From Chitinivibrio sp051745065 (GTDB lineage: Bacteria; Fibrobacterota; Chitinivibrionia; Chitinivibrionales; Chitinivibrionaceae): a DNA stretch of 64,000 bases. The position numbers were made by a program, and so were the translations under genes. Location of the stretch: positions 11,604 to 75,603 of the forward strand of contig JBNJDQ010000001.1 of assembly GCA_051745065.1 (NCBI GenBank). Reading direction: 5' to 3'. How positions within the stretch are numbered: position 1 is the first letter of the stretch; each line of letters begins with the position of its first letter. The notes beneath the pieces are model-generated. The model was not told the DNA's origin, ran no database searches, and saw only the letters and a program-made list of their open reading frames with translations. Of this stretch, positions 9,371-16,940 are shown in pieces.

Positions 9371-9868
9371 TTACTGTTCCTGTACTTTCGGTTTTGCCAG
9401 CGCCACAGGGCCGCTGCGGGCAATTTCTTTGATTCCGTACGGGGTCACCATGGCGATAAAGTCGTCAAGAACCGCCGACCGCTCGCTCAGTTCCACAACA
9501 ACCTCCCGTGCAGACAGAGCAAGAACCTTACCGCCGTAAATATCCAGAAGCCCCACAAGCTCATGACGATTGCGGTTGGTAACATTGATGTTGGCAATCA
9601 GCAACTCCCGGTCAACGCAGTCATTCTCGGAAAAATCGAAGACCTTAATCACATCGATTAAGCGGTTCAGCTGTTTATTGATCTGTTCGATAATCGTATC
9701 ATCACCGAGTGTTACTATTGTCATACGGGATATTCCCGGATCTTCCGTGGGGGACACGGAAAGGCTGGTAATATTATATCCCCGCGCTGAGAACAGCCCG
9801 GAAATACGGCTGAGAGCACCACTGTGGTTCTCAACAAGAATTGATATAGTATGGCGTTTATTCATCAT
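9371..9868 (-). CDS. ilvN: Acetolactate synthase, small regulatory subunit
   Basis: A 165-residue subunit beginning MMNKRHTISILVENHSGALS, an ACT domain (residues 5-75, with GLFSARGYNITSLSV) that binds valine and gives feedback inhibition, followed by a second ACT-like domain (RELLIANINV, VVELSERSAVLDDF). It stabilises and activates the catalytic subunit IlvB for acetolactate formation in valine, leucine and isoleucine synthesis. It overlaps the end of ilvB by 11 bases; GAGGAG precedes the ATG pair. Length and domain order are normal for bacterial IlvN/IlvH. Confidence 0.95.
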   Translation of the reverse strand: MMNKRHTISILVENHSGALSRISGLFSARGYNITSLSVSPTEDPGISRMTIVTLGDDTIIEQINKQLNRLIDVIKVFDFSENDCVDRELLIANINVTNRNRHELVGLLDIYGGKVLALSAREVVVELSERSAVLDDFIAMVTPYGIKEIARSGPVALAKPKVQEQ

Positions 9869-11618
9869 TCAACTCCTCATCTTCAATAATCTCATCCAGG
9901 GCGGCACCGGGGGCAACCATGGGAAACACGTTCGCCTCGGGAGAAACCATAAACTCAAGCAGAACGGGACCTTCCGTCTGTTCTGCCCAGCGCAGTGAGC
10001 TCTCAACATCGGCGGGATCTGTCACGCGCCGGGCGGGAATACAGTAGCTCTCGGCAAGCTTAATAAAATCCGGCGTATATTTCTCATTTACGTCACAGCT
10101 TCGCTCAAGGCCAACACCGGTCACGGCTTCTTTCGCCTTCAGATCAACTGAACTGTAGCGTTTTTCAAAGAATATATCCTGCCACTGACGAACCATCCCG
10201 AGATAGGTGTTATTCAGGATAATTGCCTTCACGGGAAGCTTATTAATCTTGATTGTGGCCAGCTCCTGCAGATTCATCTGGAAACCGCCGTCTCCGGAAA
10301 TACTCCAGACAGGTTCTTTGGCAGCGGCAAAGCAGGCGCCCATGGCGGATGGAAGTCCATACCCCATCGTACCAAGCCCTCCCGAGGTCAGCCATTTTCG
10401 CGGCTCGTTAAAAAGATAATACTGCGCCGCCCACATCTGATGCTGCCCGACATCGGTACTGACGATTGCATCACCGCCGGTCAGGGCATACAATGACTCA
10501 ATCACATACTGAGGCATAATGATATCAGTTTTGTTCTTATATCTGAATCGCCCCTTTGCCATAAACGCAGAAAGATATTCTTTCCATGCGGGATTATTCT
10601 TTGCAGCAACACAGCGGTTTATCTCTGTCAGTATTCTCCGTGCATCACCGACAACGGGGATGTCAACATTAATAATCTTGGAGATTGACGCCGGATCGAT
10701 ATCAATATGAATAATATCAGCATGGGGAGCAAACTTTGTCACATCCCCCGTAACCCGATCATCAAAACGCGCCCCGATGGAAATAATAAGATCGCTCTGC
10801 TGCAGGGCCGTGTTGGCCGCCTTGCTTCCATGCATACCGGGCATTCCGAGAAAGAGCTCATGGCCACCGGGAAATCCGCCAAGCCCCATGAGAGTAGCGG
10901 TCACAGGGGTATCAATCTTTTCAGCAAATTCAAGCAGTTCACGCTGGGCTCCGGATATGACAATGCCTCCGCCTGCATAAATCAAAGGTTTTTCCGCCTT
11001 TGCCACAGCCGAACAGGCCCGTTTTATCTGCCCCGGATGCCCTTCCATATTCGGGCGGTAACTGCGAATATCGATATGCTCCGGATAGGAATAATTCTCC
11101 AGGGTTGCCGTAGTTACATCCTTTGGCAGATCAATAAGAACCGGCCCCGGTCTGCCGGAATTGGCAATATAAAAGGCTTTTTTAATCACCCCGGGAAGCT
11201 CCTCAATGGTTTTAACCAGAAAGTTATGTTTTGTTATGGGACGGGTCACACCAACCATGTCAGCTTCCTGAAATGCATCAGTTCCCAACAGCGGTGTTGC
11301 CACCTGTCCACTGATAGCAACCATGGGAATGGAATCCAGAAAAGCCGTTGCAATCCCCGTTACCAGGTTTGTCGCTCCTGGGCCGGACGTGCCAAGACAT
11401 ACACCGGTTTTTCCGCTGACCCGGGCATAGCCGTCCGCCGCATGAGCTGCCCCCTGCTCGTGCCGAGTCAGTACCACTTCAATAGACTGACATCCGTACA
11501 ATGCGTCATACAGGGGAATCAAAACCCCGCCGGGATATCCGAACAGGGTATCAACCCCTTCTTTCTCAAGAGCATCGATGAGAATCTCCGCCCCTGTACA
11601 GTTTTTTTTCTCTGCCAT
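9858..11618 (-). CDS. ilvB: Acetolactate synthase, large catalytic subunit
   Basis: A thiamine-diphosphate enzyme that makes acetolactate or acetohydroxybutyrate from pyruvate. The 586-residue protein has the N-terminal ThDP pyrimidine-binding domain (FGYPGGVLIPLYDAL; TRHEQGAAHAADGYAR with the catalytic Glu), the central FAD-binding domain (SIGARFDDRVTGD) and the C-terminal ThDP diphosphate domain (SISGDGGFQMNLQEL, then NNTYLGMVRQWQ). The ATG at 11616-11618 (MAEKKNC) is chosen because GGAGGAAATAC precedes it. An ATG five codons upstream is in frame, but the ribosome site lies inside that extension. It is the first structural gene after an attenuator with a leader peptide rich in Val, Leu and Thr. 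Confidence 0.96.
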   Translation of the reverse strand: MAEKKNCTGAEILIDALEKEGVDTLFGYPGGVLIPLYDALYGCQSIEVVLTRHEQGAAHAADGYARVSGKTGVCLGTSGPGATNLVTGIATAFLDSIPMVAISGQVATPLLGTDAFQEADMVGVTRPITKHNFLVKTIEELPGVIKKAFYIANSGRPGPVLIDLPKDVTTATLENYSYPEHIDIRSYRPNMEGHPGQIKRACSAVAKAEKPLIYAGGGIVISGAQRELLEFAEKIDTPVTATLMGLGGFPGGHELFLGMPGMHGSKAANTALQQSDLIISIGARFDDRVTGDVTKFAPHADIIHIDIDPASISKIINVDIPVVGDARRILTEINRCVAAKNNPAWKEYLSAFMAKGRFRYKNKTDIIMPQYVIESLYALTGGDAIVSTDVGQHQMWAAQYYLFNEPRKWLTSGGLGTMGYGLPSAMGACFAAAKEPVWSISGDGGFQMNLQELATIKINKLPVKAIILNNTYLGMVRQWQDIFFEKRYSSVDLKAKEAVTGVGLERSCDVNEKYTPDFIKLAESYCIPARRVTDPADVESSLRWAEQTEGPVLLEFMVSPEANVFPMVAPGAALDEIIEDEELNDE

Positions 11619-11650
11619 GTATTTCCTCCACATTCCATTTTGTTCAACAA

Positions 11651-11681
11651 TAAAAAAGCCCGTCTCTTAGGGAGACGGGCT
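11651..11681 (-). terminator. ilv attenuator terminator
   Basis: A ten-base stem AGCCCGTCTC/GAGACGGGCT with loop CCTAA is followed by TTTTTT, 33 bases upstream of the ilvB start and 30 bases after the leader-peptide stop. Its position before the first structural gene rather than after a gene shows it is an attenuator. The 5' arm can instead pair with the upstream segment AGGCGGGTT to form an antiterminator. Confidence 0.9.
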
Positions 11682-11711
11682 GATATTTTCAGGCAATATG
11701 AACCCGCCTGT

Positions 11712-11774
11712 TCACTTTCCTCCAGTGAGCAGCACAAGAACAGTTACGACGACAGTTATATTCATATTGCACAT
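11712..11774 (-). CDS. ilvL: ilv operon leader peptide, 20 residues
   Basis: A short open frame starting ATG at 11772-11774 and stopping TGA at 11712-11714. Residues 5-17 read NITVVVTVLVLLT, that is four Val followed or interleaved by three Leu, three Thr and one Ile in 13 codons. This is the codon signature of leader peptides that sense charged branched-chain tRNAs, as in E. coli ilvGMEDA and ilvB. AGAGG lies nine bases upstream. An in-frame ATG three codons earlier is too close to that site. The stop codon abuts segment 2 of the attenuator, the geometry needed for stall-coupled control. The peptide itself needs no function. Confidence 0.85.
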   Translation of the reverse strand: MCNMNITVVVTVLVLLTGGK

Positions 11775-11848
11775 TTTACACATCCTCTTTACTTTTAATA
11801 TAATAAAAGCTCAAAGATAAAAGAAGAGATTTCTCATTTTCCCCGGTT

Positions 11849-12808
11849 CTACTCAAGAACACGATCAACGGACATGAGGTCCTCTTCGTCAATATCGAAG
11901 AACTTACGCGCATCAGGACCGTTTACAACAGTCTTGACAGAAAGAGGCGGCTGCGTCTCGCCATTGCGAAAGACCTTCCAGTCATTGTACATAATATCGT
12001 AGATAAGATTTGCCGCCTGATTCCCCAAGGCTATATTGTCAGGGACCACAGCATAATTTCCAAAATGGAACTTCGGATTCACCAGGGATTCCACACCAAC
12101 AATCACCGGCAGTTTATTCTTCTGCACAAAGGGAATCCACTCGTTAACAATAAGTTTCTGCGAAAGAAGAACGTTATCATTGGCAACCCACAGGGCATCG
12201 ATATCACGTTTCCTCAAAGAATTTAATGCATCGCCCACTTCCTCTGCATCGGAAACCACCTCCGTCGCAAGATCTATTCCTTCACTGTTACAGAAGGCGC
12301 GGTTTTCTTTCACAAAATCATTCAGATACGAACGGTGGACAATCCCGATTTTCTTGATATCCACACTGAAAACACTGCGCAGACCAACAGCACTGGTTAC
12401 AATGGGGATTTCATATTCAATGGCGGCACAATTCTTCATACCGTCAATATACCCATCAACAGAAGCGGCCATAAGGCTTACGGAAGGCACATACGTATCC
12501 ACATCCAGGGACTTCTGATACGAACGATACGCATCGATCTGCGTATTATTCATAAGGACAACCACCTTGGGGCCAACATTTTCCATGAGGCTTGCTATGG
12601 CATCCTTTGTATTTTCCTCAAGAACGGTATCAACAATGGTAAACACCGCATCCAACTCGTACCGAAGTCCTGTAACAACTTCCTGAAAATCATCGCCGGC
12701 ACTGCGAATAATCAACAGACTCTTTTCCTCCGATTCTTCCGCCGCAACAGAAATGCTGCTCAGAATTACGAGAAAAAACACAATATATTTCTTAAGTATT
12801 ACTTCCAT
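11849..12808 (-). CDS. Periplasmic ABC-type substrate-binding protein (ABC_sub_bind family)
   Basis: A 319-residue exported protein with an N-terminal signal sequence (KKYIVFFLVILSSISVAAEES). The mature part follows the two-lobed periplasmic binding fold of the ABC_sub_bind (PF04392-like) group: KSLLIIRSAGDDF, VVVLMNNTQIDAY, KKIGIVHRSYLNDFV, ALWVANDNVLLS and a late YAVVPDNIALGNQAANLIYDIM hinge. These proteins bind small organic ligands, often aromatic or amino-acid-like. No permease or ATPase gene is nearby, so it may present ligand to the membrane CheA-like kinase encoded upstream rather than serve uptake. It overlaps the preceding exported-protein gene by ten bases; GGGGGAG precedes its ATG. 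Confidence 0.7.
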   Translation of the reverse strand: MEVILKKYIVFFLVILSSISVAAEESEEKSLLIIRSAGDDFQEVVTGLRYELDAVFTIVDTVLEENTKDAIASLMENVGPKVVVLMNNTQIDAYRSYQKSLDVDTYVPSVSLMAASVDGYIDGMKNCAAIEYEIPIVTSAVGLRSVFSVDIKKIGIVHRSYLNDFVKENRAFCNSEGIDLATEVVSDAEEVGDALNSLRKRDIDALWVANDNVLLSQKLIVNEWIPFVQKNKLPVIVGVESLVNPKFHFGNYAVVPDNIALGNQAANLIYDIMYNDWKVFRNGETQPPLSVKTVVNGPDARKFFDIDEEDLMSVDRVLE

Positions 12809-13506
12809 TCTACTCCCCCTAAGATATAATCAGGCAGTTTTTTACTGATAACTTTCGCTGCCTCAAGGCTTGCCGACGCATCCCCTCCCTTGCTTACAAC
12901 CTGGGCCACAGCCCCTTTCTCAGAAAGAGTGGTAACGGCAAATGACTGATTTGACTTACCCTGGAAATACGCAACACGGGCCTTGGGAATAAGCACAGCC
13001 TGAGCCATACGAAAGGACAGAAGGGGCAGCAGGTCATCGATTTTCGTAACGTGCTTCACACGCACTTTTTTACCGACAAACCCTTTCACATATTCATTCA
13101 TTTCATTACGTCCCATAATATCCACAACACCAATTACAGAAGCCTCGGTAAGATCAGCCGGTGTGACCGCCTCTCCGATGGACAAAAGAACATATTCGAT
13201 CTTTTCTGCACCATCCTTTTGGGCTGATGCCACGGTGGAATACCCCTGGGACTTAAGGGTGCGGGCGGTTTCAGTGGGACATAACAATGCTTCCGGTTCA
13301 TCGGCCTTTACCTTAAGAGCAAAATCCCGGTACTTTCCGAAAACCGTAACGTCCACATCACTTATTTCCCCCTGCACCATCTGCTGTACCACATTGGAAC
13401 GAATCGGCGAGGGATAGAACATATAAAGGCTTTCTCCGCCGAAGGAGGCAGCTGACATGACTGCCACAAGAAGCAGAGCGCACATAGTCACGTTTTTTTT
13501 CAACAC
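12799..13506 (-). CDS. Exported PhnD/substrate-binding-like protein
   Basis: A 235-residue protein with a signal peptide (MLKKNVTMCALLLVAVMSAASFG, start codon GTG, GGAG upstream). The mature region has beta-alpha elements typical of half-size PhnD-type solute-binding proteins (SLYMFYPSPIRSNVV, FALKVKADEPEALLCPTETA, SVIGVVDIMGRNEMNEYV, RMAQAVLIPKARVAYFQGK), but no motif identifies a ligand. It lies between cheY (37 bases upstream) and the ABC_sub_bind gene, which it overlaps by ten bases. The tight linkage to CheY, CheX and a CheA-like kinase suggests a periplasmic sensory role. That role is inferred only from context. Confidence 0.55.
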   Translation of the reverse strand: MLKKNVTMCALLLVAVMSAASFGGESLYMFYPSPIRSNVVQQMVQGEISDVDVTVFGKYRDFALKVKADEPEALLCPTETARTLKSQGYSTVASAQKDGAEKIEYVLLSIGEAVTPADLTEASVIGVVDIMGRNEMNEYVKGFVGKKVRVKHVTKIDDLLPLLSFRMAQAVLIPKARVAYFQGKSNQSFAVTTLSEKGAVAQVVSKGGDASASLEAAKVISKKLPDYILGGVEWK

Positions 13507-13543
13507 AACTTCTCCATATTGTTTTTAAAGAAGAATAATTCTC

Positions 13544-13924
13544 TTATTCGAACACTTCATTAAGCGTCGCCTTAAAGTCGGTCACAAAATCCGCATCCTT
13601 GAGCTTCAGAGGTTTTTCAACATACCCCGAAGCACCATTTGCCATGCACTCCAGCATAGCATCTCCACGCACAGCAGAAATCATCAGTATTTTTGCATCG
13701 GGATCCTTCTCAATGATTTCCTCCATTGCATCCTGTCCGTCTTTACCCGGCATTGTAATGTCAAGAGTAATAAGATCGGGCTTATGCTCTTCATAGAGAG
13801 TAACGGCTTCCTCACCGTCATGCCCGATAGCAACAACTTCGTAGCCCATTTCTTTTTCCAGAAACTTCTTGATCTGTTTTGTCAGAAATTTTGAATCATC
13901 AACAACCACAACTCGTTTTGACAT
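13544..13924 (-). CDS. cheY: CheY-like single-domain response regulator
   Basis: A 126-residue receiver with all key residues: acidic pair VVVDDSK (Asp 9, 10), phospho-acceptor in LITLDITMPGKDG (Asp 55), Ser/Thr in MISAVRG (Ser 83-84) and Lys in GYVEKPLK (Lys 105). There is no output domain. It is encoded downstream of cheX and the membrane CheA-like kinase, its probable phosphodonor, and upstream of two periplasmic binding-protein genes. GAGGAGCTGACT precedes the ATG. Whether it drives the flagellar motor or another output cannot be told; no flagellar gene is in the window. Confidence 0.9.
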   Translation of the reverse strand: MSKRVVVVDDSKFLTKQIKKFLEKEMGYEVVAIGHDGEEAVTLYEEHKPDLITLDITMPGKDGQDAMEEIIEKDPDAKILMISAVRGDAMLECMANGASGYVEKPLKLKDADFVTDFKATLNEVFE

Positions 13925-13955
13925 AGTCAGCTCCTCACTAAATCTTTCAGCTCTT

Positions 13956-14432
13956 TCATATATTAAGAAGGGTCATAAAGCCGCGAATCGCAAAGCCGAC
14001 CCTGATATACACGTCATCCTCTGTGACAACACTGCCACTGACCGCTGCAGCACGGGGGAAAAAAGTCCTGTCCGCAGCGTACATGGGTATCGCCTGGGAA
14101 AGTATGCCGATTTTCTCCTTCACCCGGTCCTGGTCCATGAGCATGCCGCAGTAGGTATTGGCAATCTCCCCGAAGATATCCACGACCTCTTCATGGGTAT
14201 CCGCATACTGATGCGCCCCCTGATCACCAACGGCAATCATAATCACCCCCTGATAGTCAGAGTTGGAACAGCCGAGGGTAATAATATGATCATACATCCC
14301 CGTCAGGCGCTCTTTTACCTCCCAGTCATCGGCAATACTGCAATCCACCATGAGCAAACTGCTGATGGTCCTGGATGCTGCAAGACTTATGTCATCCCTG
14401 ATTTCAGAAAGAGTATCTTCCATTTCCGCCAT
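13956..14432 (-). CDS. cheX: CheX-type protein (predicted CheY phosphatase family)
   Basis: A 158-residue protein similar in layout to the one at 45286: an N-terminal helix (LSEIRDDISLAASRTISSLLMV), a beta segment (YDHIITLGCSNSDYQGVIMIAVGDQGAHQYA) and the CheX/CheC-like helix with EEVVDIFGEIANTYCGML, where the E-x-x-N pair (Glu in GEIAN and the Asn) matches the phosphatase motif of the CheC/CheX/FliY family. The C-terminal half (IPMYAADRTFFPRAAAV, VRVGFAIRGF-like) completes the fold. It lies between the CheA-like kinase and cheY, the normal place for a protein that removes phosphate from CheY. An alternative ATG three codons in is possible. Confidence 0.75.
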   Translation of the reverse strand: MAEMEDTLSEIRDDISLAASRTISSLLMVDCSIADDWEVKERLTGMYDHIITLGCSNSDYQGVIMIAVGDQGAHQYADTHEEVVDIFGEIANTYCGMLMDQDRVKEKIGILSQAIPMYAADRTFFPRAAAVSGSVVTEDDVYIRVGFAIRGFMTLLNI

Positions 14433-14454
14433 ATCCTACGCCCCTTATCTTCGG

Positions 14455-16866
14455 CTATCTCGGCAGACTTATAATAAAAGTCGTACCAAGATTCACCTGT
14501 GATTTTATATCTATAGTTCCATTCTGCTTATCGATATTCTCCCTCACGACATCAAGACCAACGCCGCGCCCCGCAACATCACTGAGGCTGGCAGCCGTGG
14601 AAAAACCGCTCTCAAAAAGGAACATAAAAACATCTGAGTCACTCATCTTCTCACCGTCTTCAGCGGATACAAGACCTTTTTCCACGGCTTTAGCGAGAAC
14701 TGCCTCACGGTCGATACCGGCACCGTCATCAGAAACGGTAAAGATCCGCTTTTCATCATCAAAATCCACGGAAAACACTATCTTTCCGGCCCCTTTGTTC
14801 TTTTCTTCGCGAAGGTTCGCATTCTCAATCCCATGGGCAACAGCGTTGCGCACCACATGAATCAGAGACTCATCAACCCCCTGAAAAATATCGTTGGGGA
14901 CGAGCTTGTTTTCATCCGCAAAAATAAACTCCACGTCCTTCTTCAGCGACCGGGCCGCTTTCATGACAGCCTTCTGATACTTGCGCCCCTGTGAAGCAAA
15001 GGGCTTCCAGGAAAGCATCTGAACCGTATCTGCCAGCTTTGCGGCAATCTTTTCGTCTTTATGCTCATGCCACAGCTCCCTGCTCAGGTGCTGAATATAC
15101 TCAACGCGCTCTGCAGGAACACTTACGTACACGGCATCCTTAGAACCGTTTATCATCTTGATTTTTTCATCAATGAGGGAATACTCTTTCCCAATAGACT
15201 CGATCAGCGTCATAAGCGAGGAGAGAGTATCACTTCGGCGAACAGAAACGGGCGTCTTAAGCTCTTCAAGACGATCCTCTGCCTCATGGGCATACCGTGA
15301 AAACAGATCAAAACCATAGGAGCCTCCATTCCCCTTAAGCGTATGAAGATCACGGTACAGAGACTGTACATCTTCCGGTGGAATACGGTACTGAGCATCC
15401 TGGTCGGGGTATTCTTCACGCTCTTTGCGCACTCCGTCAAGATGGGCTTTTACCTTTTCCCTCAGAGCTTCAATACGGGTTTTGCTGTCCTTCATAAAAT
15501 CAAGAATCTCCTCCTCCGGAGTGTGAGCAACACCGAGGATCGTTTTCATCTCGTTCTCATGCTGAAGCCGTTCCTTTTCCATCTGCATTTCACGCTCACG
15601 GGCTTCAGTTACATCCTTGGCAAGAATCATCAGCTTGGAAAGTCCGCCATCTTTATCAAATATCTTCTGATACGATATATTAACAAATTTTTCCTTCGTT
15701 GTATCGTCCTTCTCATCGGCCGCAGCTTCAAACTCAAGCTCATGAACCGGCGCAAGTTTTTCGATCTTTCTCCACCGCTGTTTTGTATGCATCTTTTTCA
15801 CCAGGTTCACCCAGGTTTCAAACCGCTTTTTACCGGCATTATCAAGACGCAGCAGAGAATACACGTCTTCATCAGCAACATCTTCAACATTGAGAATATC
15901 ATTGGACTTAAGGGAATACTCTTTACCCACAGTGCCGTCAAAATTGACCGTTACAAGCCCCTGATCAATATTGTTGAGAATATCCTTTACCTGGCGCATC
16001 TTTTCGTCAATAAGCTCCTGTAAGTGCTCAGTGTACTTCTTGATGGTTTGACGCATGTCATCAAAGGTATCCGACAACATACCAACTTCGTCGTTGCTCT
16101 GACTCTTCACCTCGACATTGTAATTCCCGTCGGAAATGACCCGGGCCGACTCCACAAGATCGATAATGGGGGAACTGATTTTTACAGCTATGGGAGACAG
16201 AACAAAATAGGCCAGGGCAAAGGCACCGATCATGAGAATTGCAAGGAGCAGAATCATCATTCGAATTTCGCGCGCAGCCTCTGCTTCAGCCTGGGCAATT
16301 GCACTTCTGAGAGGTTCCGCAGAAAGGGTGTATCGAATATAGCCGAGGGTGGCATCTGTTGTCGGATCAACTACGGGGGCGGCAAATTCAAATACATCAA
16401 TGGAATCAAGTTCCTGTCCGGCTGTGTAGGCGGTATCAACAACATCAACCTTATTGGCTTCAAACCAGGAAACCACCCACTGCGACAGGCCATCCTCAAG
16501 GGGGTCATAGCCGACATCCGTCTTTTTTCCGGCCACGGCATAGGCCATTGGTATTCTGCCTGAGTTCATGCAAATACCACGCACAATACTGGAATCACCG
16601 TTCACCGTCGCTGCGACAAGATCCTTGATAGCAGTAAATGAGTTATCTGCAATCATTCCCCGCAGGGCGGTGCTGTTATTCTTTGCAAGGATCTGCCCCT
16701 TGGCCTTGATATTTGCAATTATCTCCTCTTTGTTGTTTTCCAGGGCACGCTGATTGCGCGTAATATTCTGAAAAAGAAGGACTGCAAAAATAACAACGAA
16801 AATCACAGCTATCATCAGCATAACGCTTCTGATAATCTTCTGCTTAATTCCGACAAATTTACTCAT
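14455..16866 (-). CDS. Membrane CheA-like hybrid kinase: periplasmic sensor, HAMP, PAS-like, HPt and ATPase, no CheW domain
   Basis: An 803-residue protein. TM1 (SVMLMIAVIFVVIFAVLLFQ, about 13-32) and TM2 (MMILLLAILMIGAFALAYFVLS, about 202-223) bracket a periplasmic sensor. Then come HAMP (SPIIDLVESARVISDGNYNVEV), a coiled linker, a PAS-like segment (DILNNIDQGLVTVNFDGTV), an HPt domain with LHTLKGNGGSYGF (phospho-His 508), and a CheA-type ATPase (VDESLIHVVRNAVAHGIE, SDDGAGID, GRGVGLDVV). It ends FIISLPR, directly after the ATPase, so the CheW-like P5 domain that couples CheA to receptors is missing. It therefore seems to be its own receptor. The ATG at 16864-16866 has GGAG upstream; an in-frame ATG ten codons earlier lacks one. 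cheX follows 22 bases downstream. Confidence 0.85.
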   Translation of the reverse strand: MSKFVGIKQKIIRSVMLMIAVIFVVIFAVLLFQNITRNQRALENNKEEIIANIKAKGQILAKNNSTALRGMIADNSFTAIKDLVAATVNGDSSIVRGICMNSGRIPMAYAVAGKKTDVGYDPLEDGLSQWVVSWFEANKVDVVDTAYTAGQELDSIDVFEFAAPVVDPTTDATLGYIRYTLSAEPLRSAIAQAEAEAAREIRMMILLLAILMIGAFALAYFVLSPIAVKISSPIIDLVESARVISDGNYNVEVKSQSNDEVGMLSDTFDDMRQTIKKYTEHLQELIDEKMRQVKDILNNIDQGLVTVNFDGTVGKEYSLKSNDILNVEDVADEDVYSLLRLDNAGKKRFETWVNLVKKMHTKQRWRKIEKLAPVHELEFEAAADEKDDTTKEKFVNISYQKIFDKDGGLSKLMILAKDVTEAREREMQMEKERLQHENEMKTILGVAHTPEEEILDFMKDSKTRIEALREKVKAHLDGVRKEREEYPDQDAQYRIPPEDVQSLYRDLHTLKGNGGSYGFDLFSRYAHEAEDRLEELKTPVSVRRSDTLSSLMTLIESIGKEYSLIDEKIKMINGSKDAVYVSVPAERVEYIQHLSRELWHEHKDEKIAAKLADTVQMLSWKPFASQGRKYQKAVMKAARSLKKDVEFIFADENKLVPNDIFQGVDESLIHVVRNAVAHGIENANLREEKNKGAGKIVFSVDFDDEKRIFTVSDDGAGIDREAVLAKAVEKGLVSAEDGEKMSDSDVFMFLFESGFSTAASLSDVAGRGVGLDVVRENIDKQNGTIDIKSQVNLGTTFIISLPR

Positions 16867-16940
16867 AGTTTCATCTCCGACAATACAGCTGTCCATAGGG
16901 TATGTTCTATTTTACATTAGTTTCAATGAAATTCAACAAG

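Larger units (their letters stand above)
11651..11774 (-). promoter_or_regulatory. Transcription-attenuation leader of ilvB-ilvN-leuA
   Basis: The leader shows all elements of a classical amino-acid attenuator: a translated leader peptide with clustered Val, Leu, Thr and Ile codons (11712-11774); segment 1, GCAATATGAA, inside the first codons; segment 2, CAGGCGGGTTCATATTGCCTG, just after the stop codon; segment 3/4, the terminator hairpin (11652-11681). TTCATATTGC in segment 2 is the exact complement of segment 1 (1:2 protector). AGGCGGGTT in segment 2 can pair over nine positions, two of them wobbles, with AGCCCGTCT of the terminator arm (2:3 antiterminator). Ribosome stalling on Val/Leu codons would free segment 2 and permit read-through. 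A weak promoter may lie upstream (TATATT near 11797-11802), which is inference only. Confidence 0.85.
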
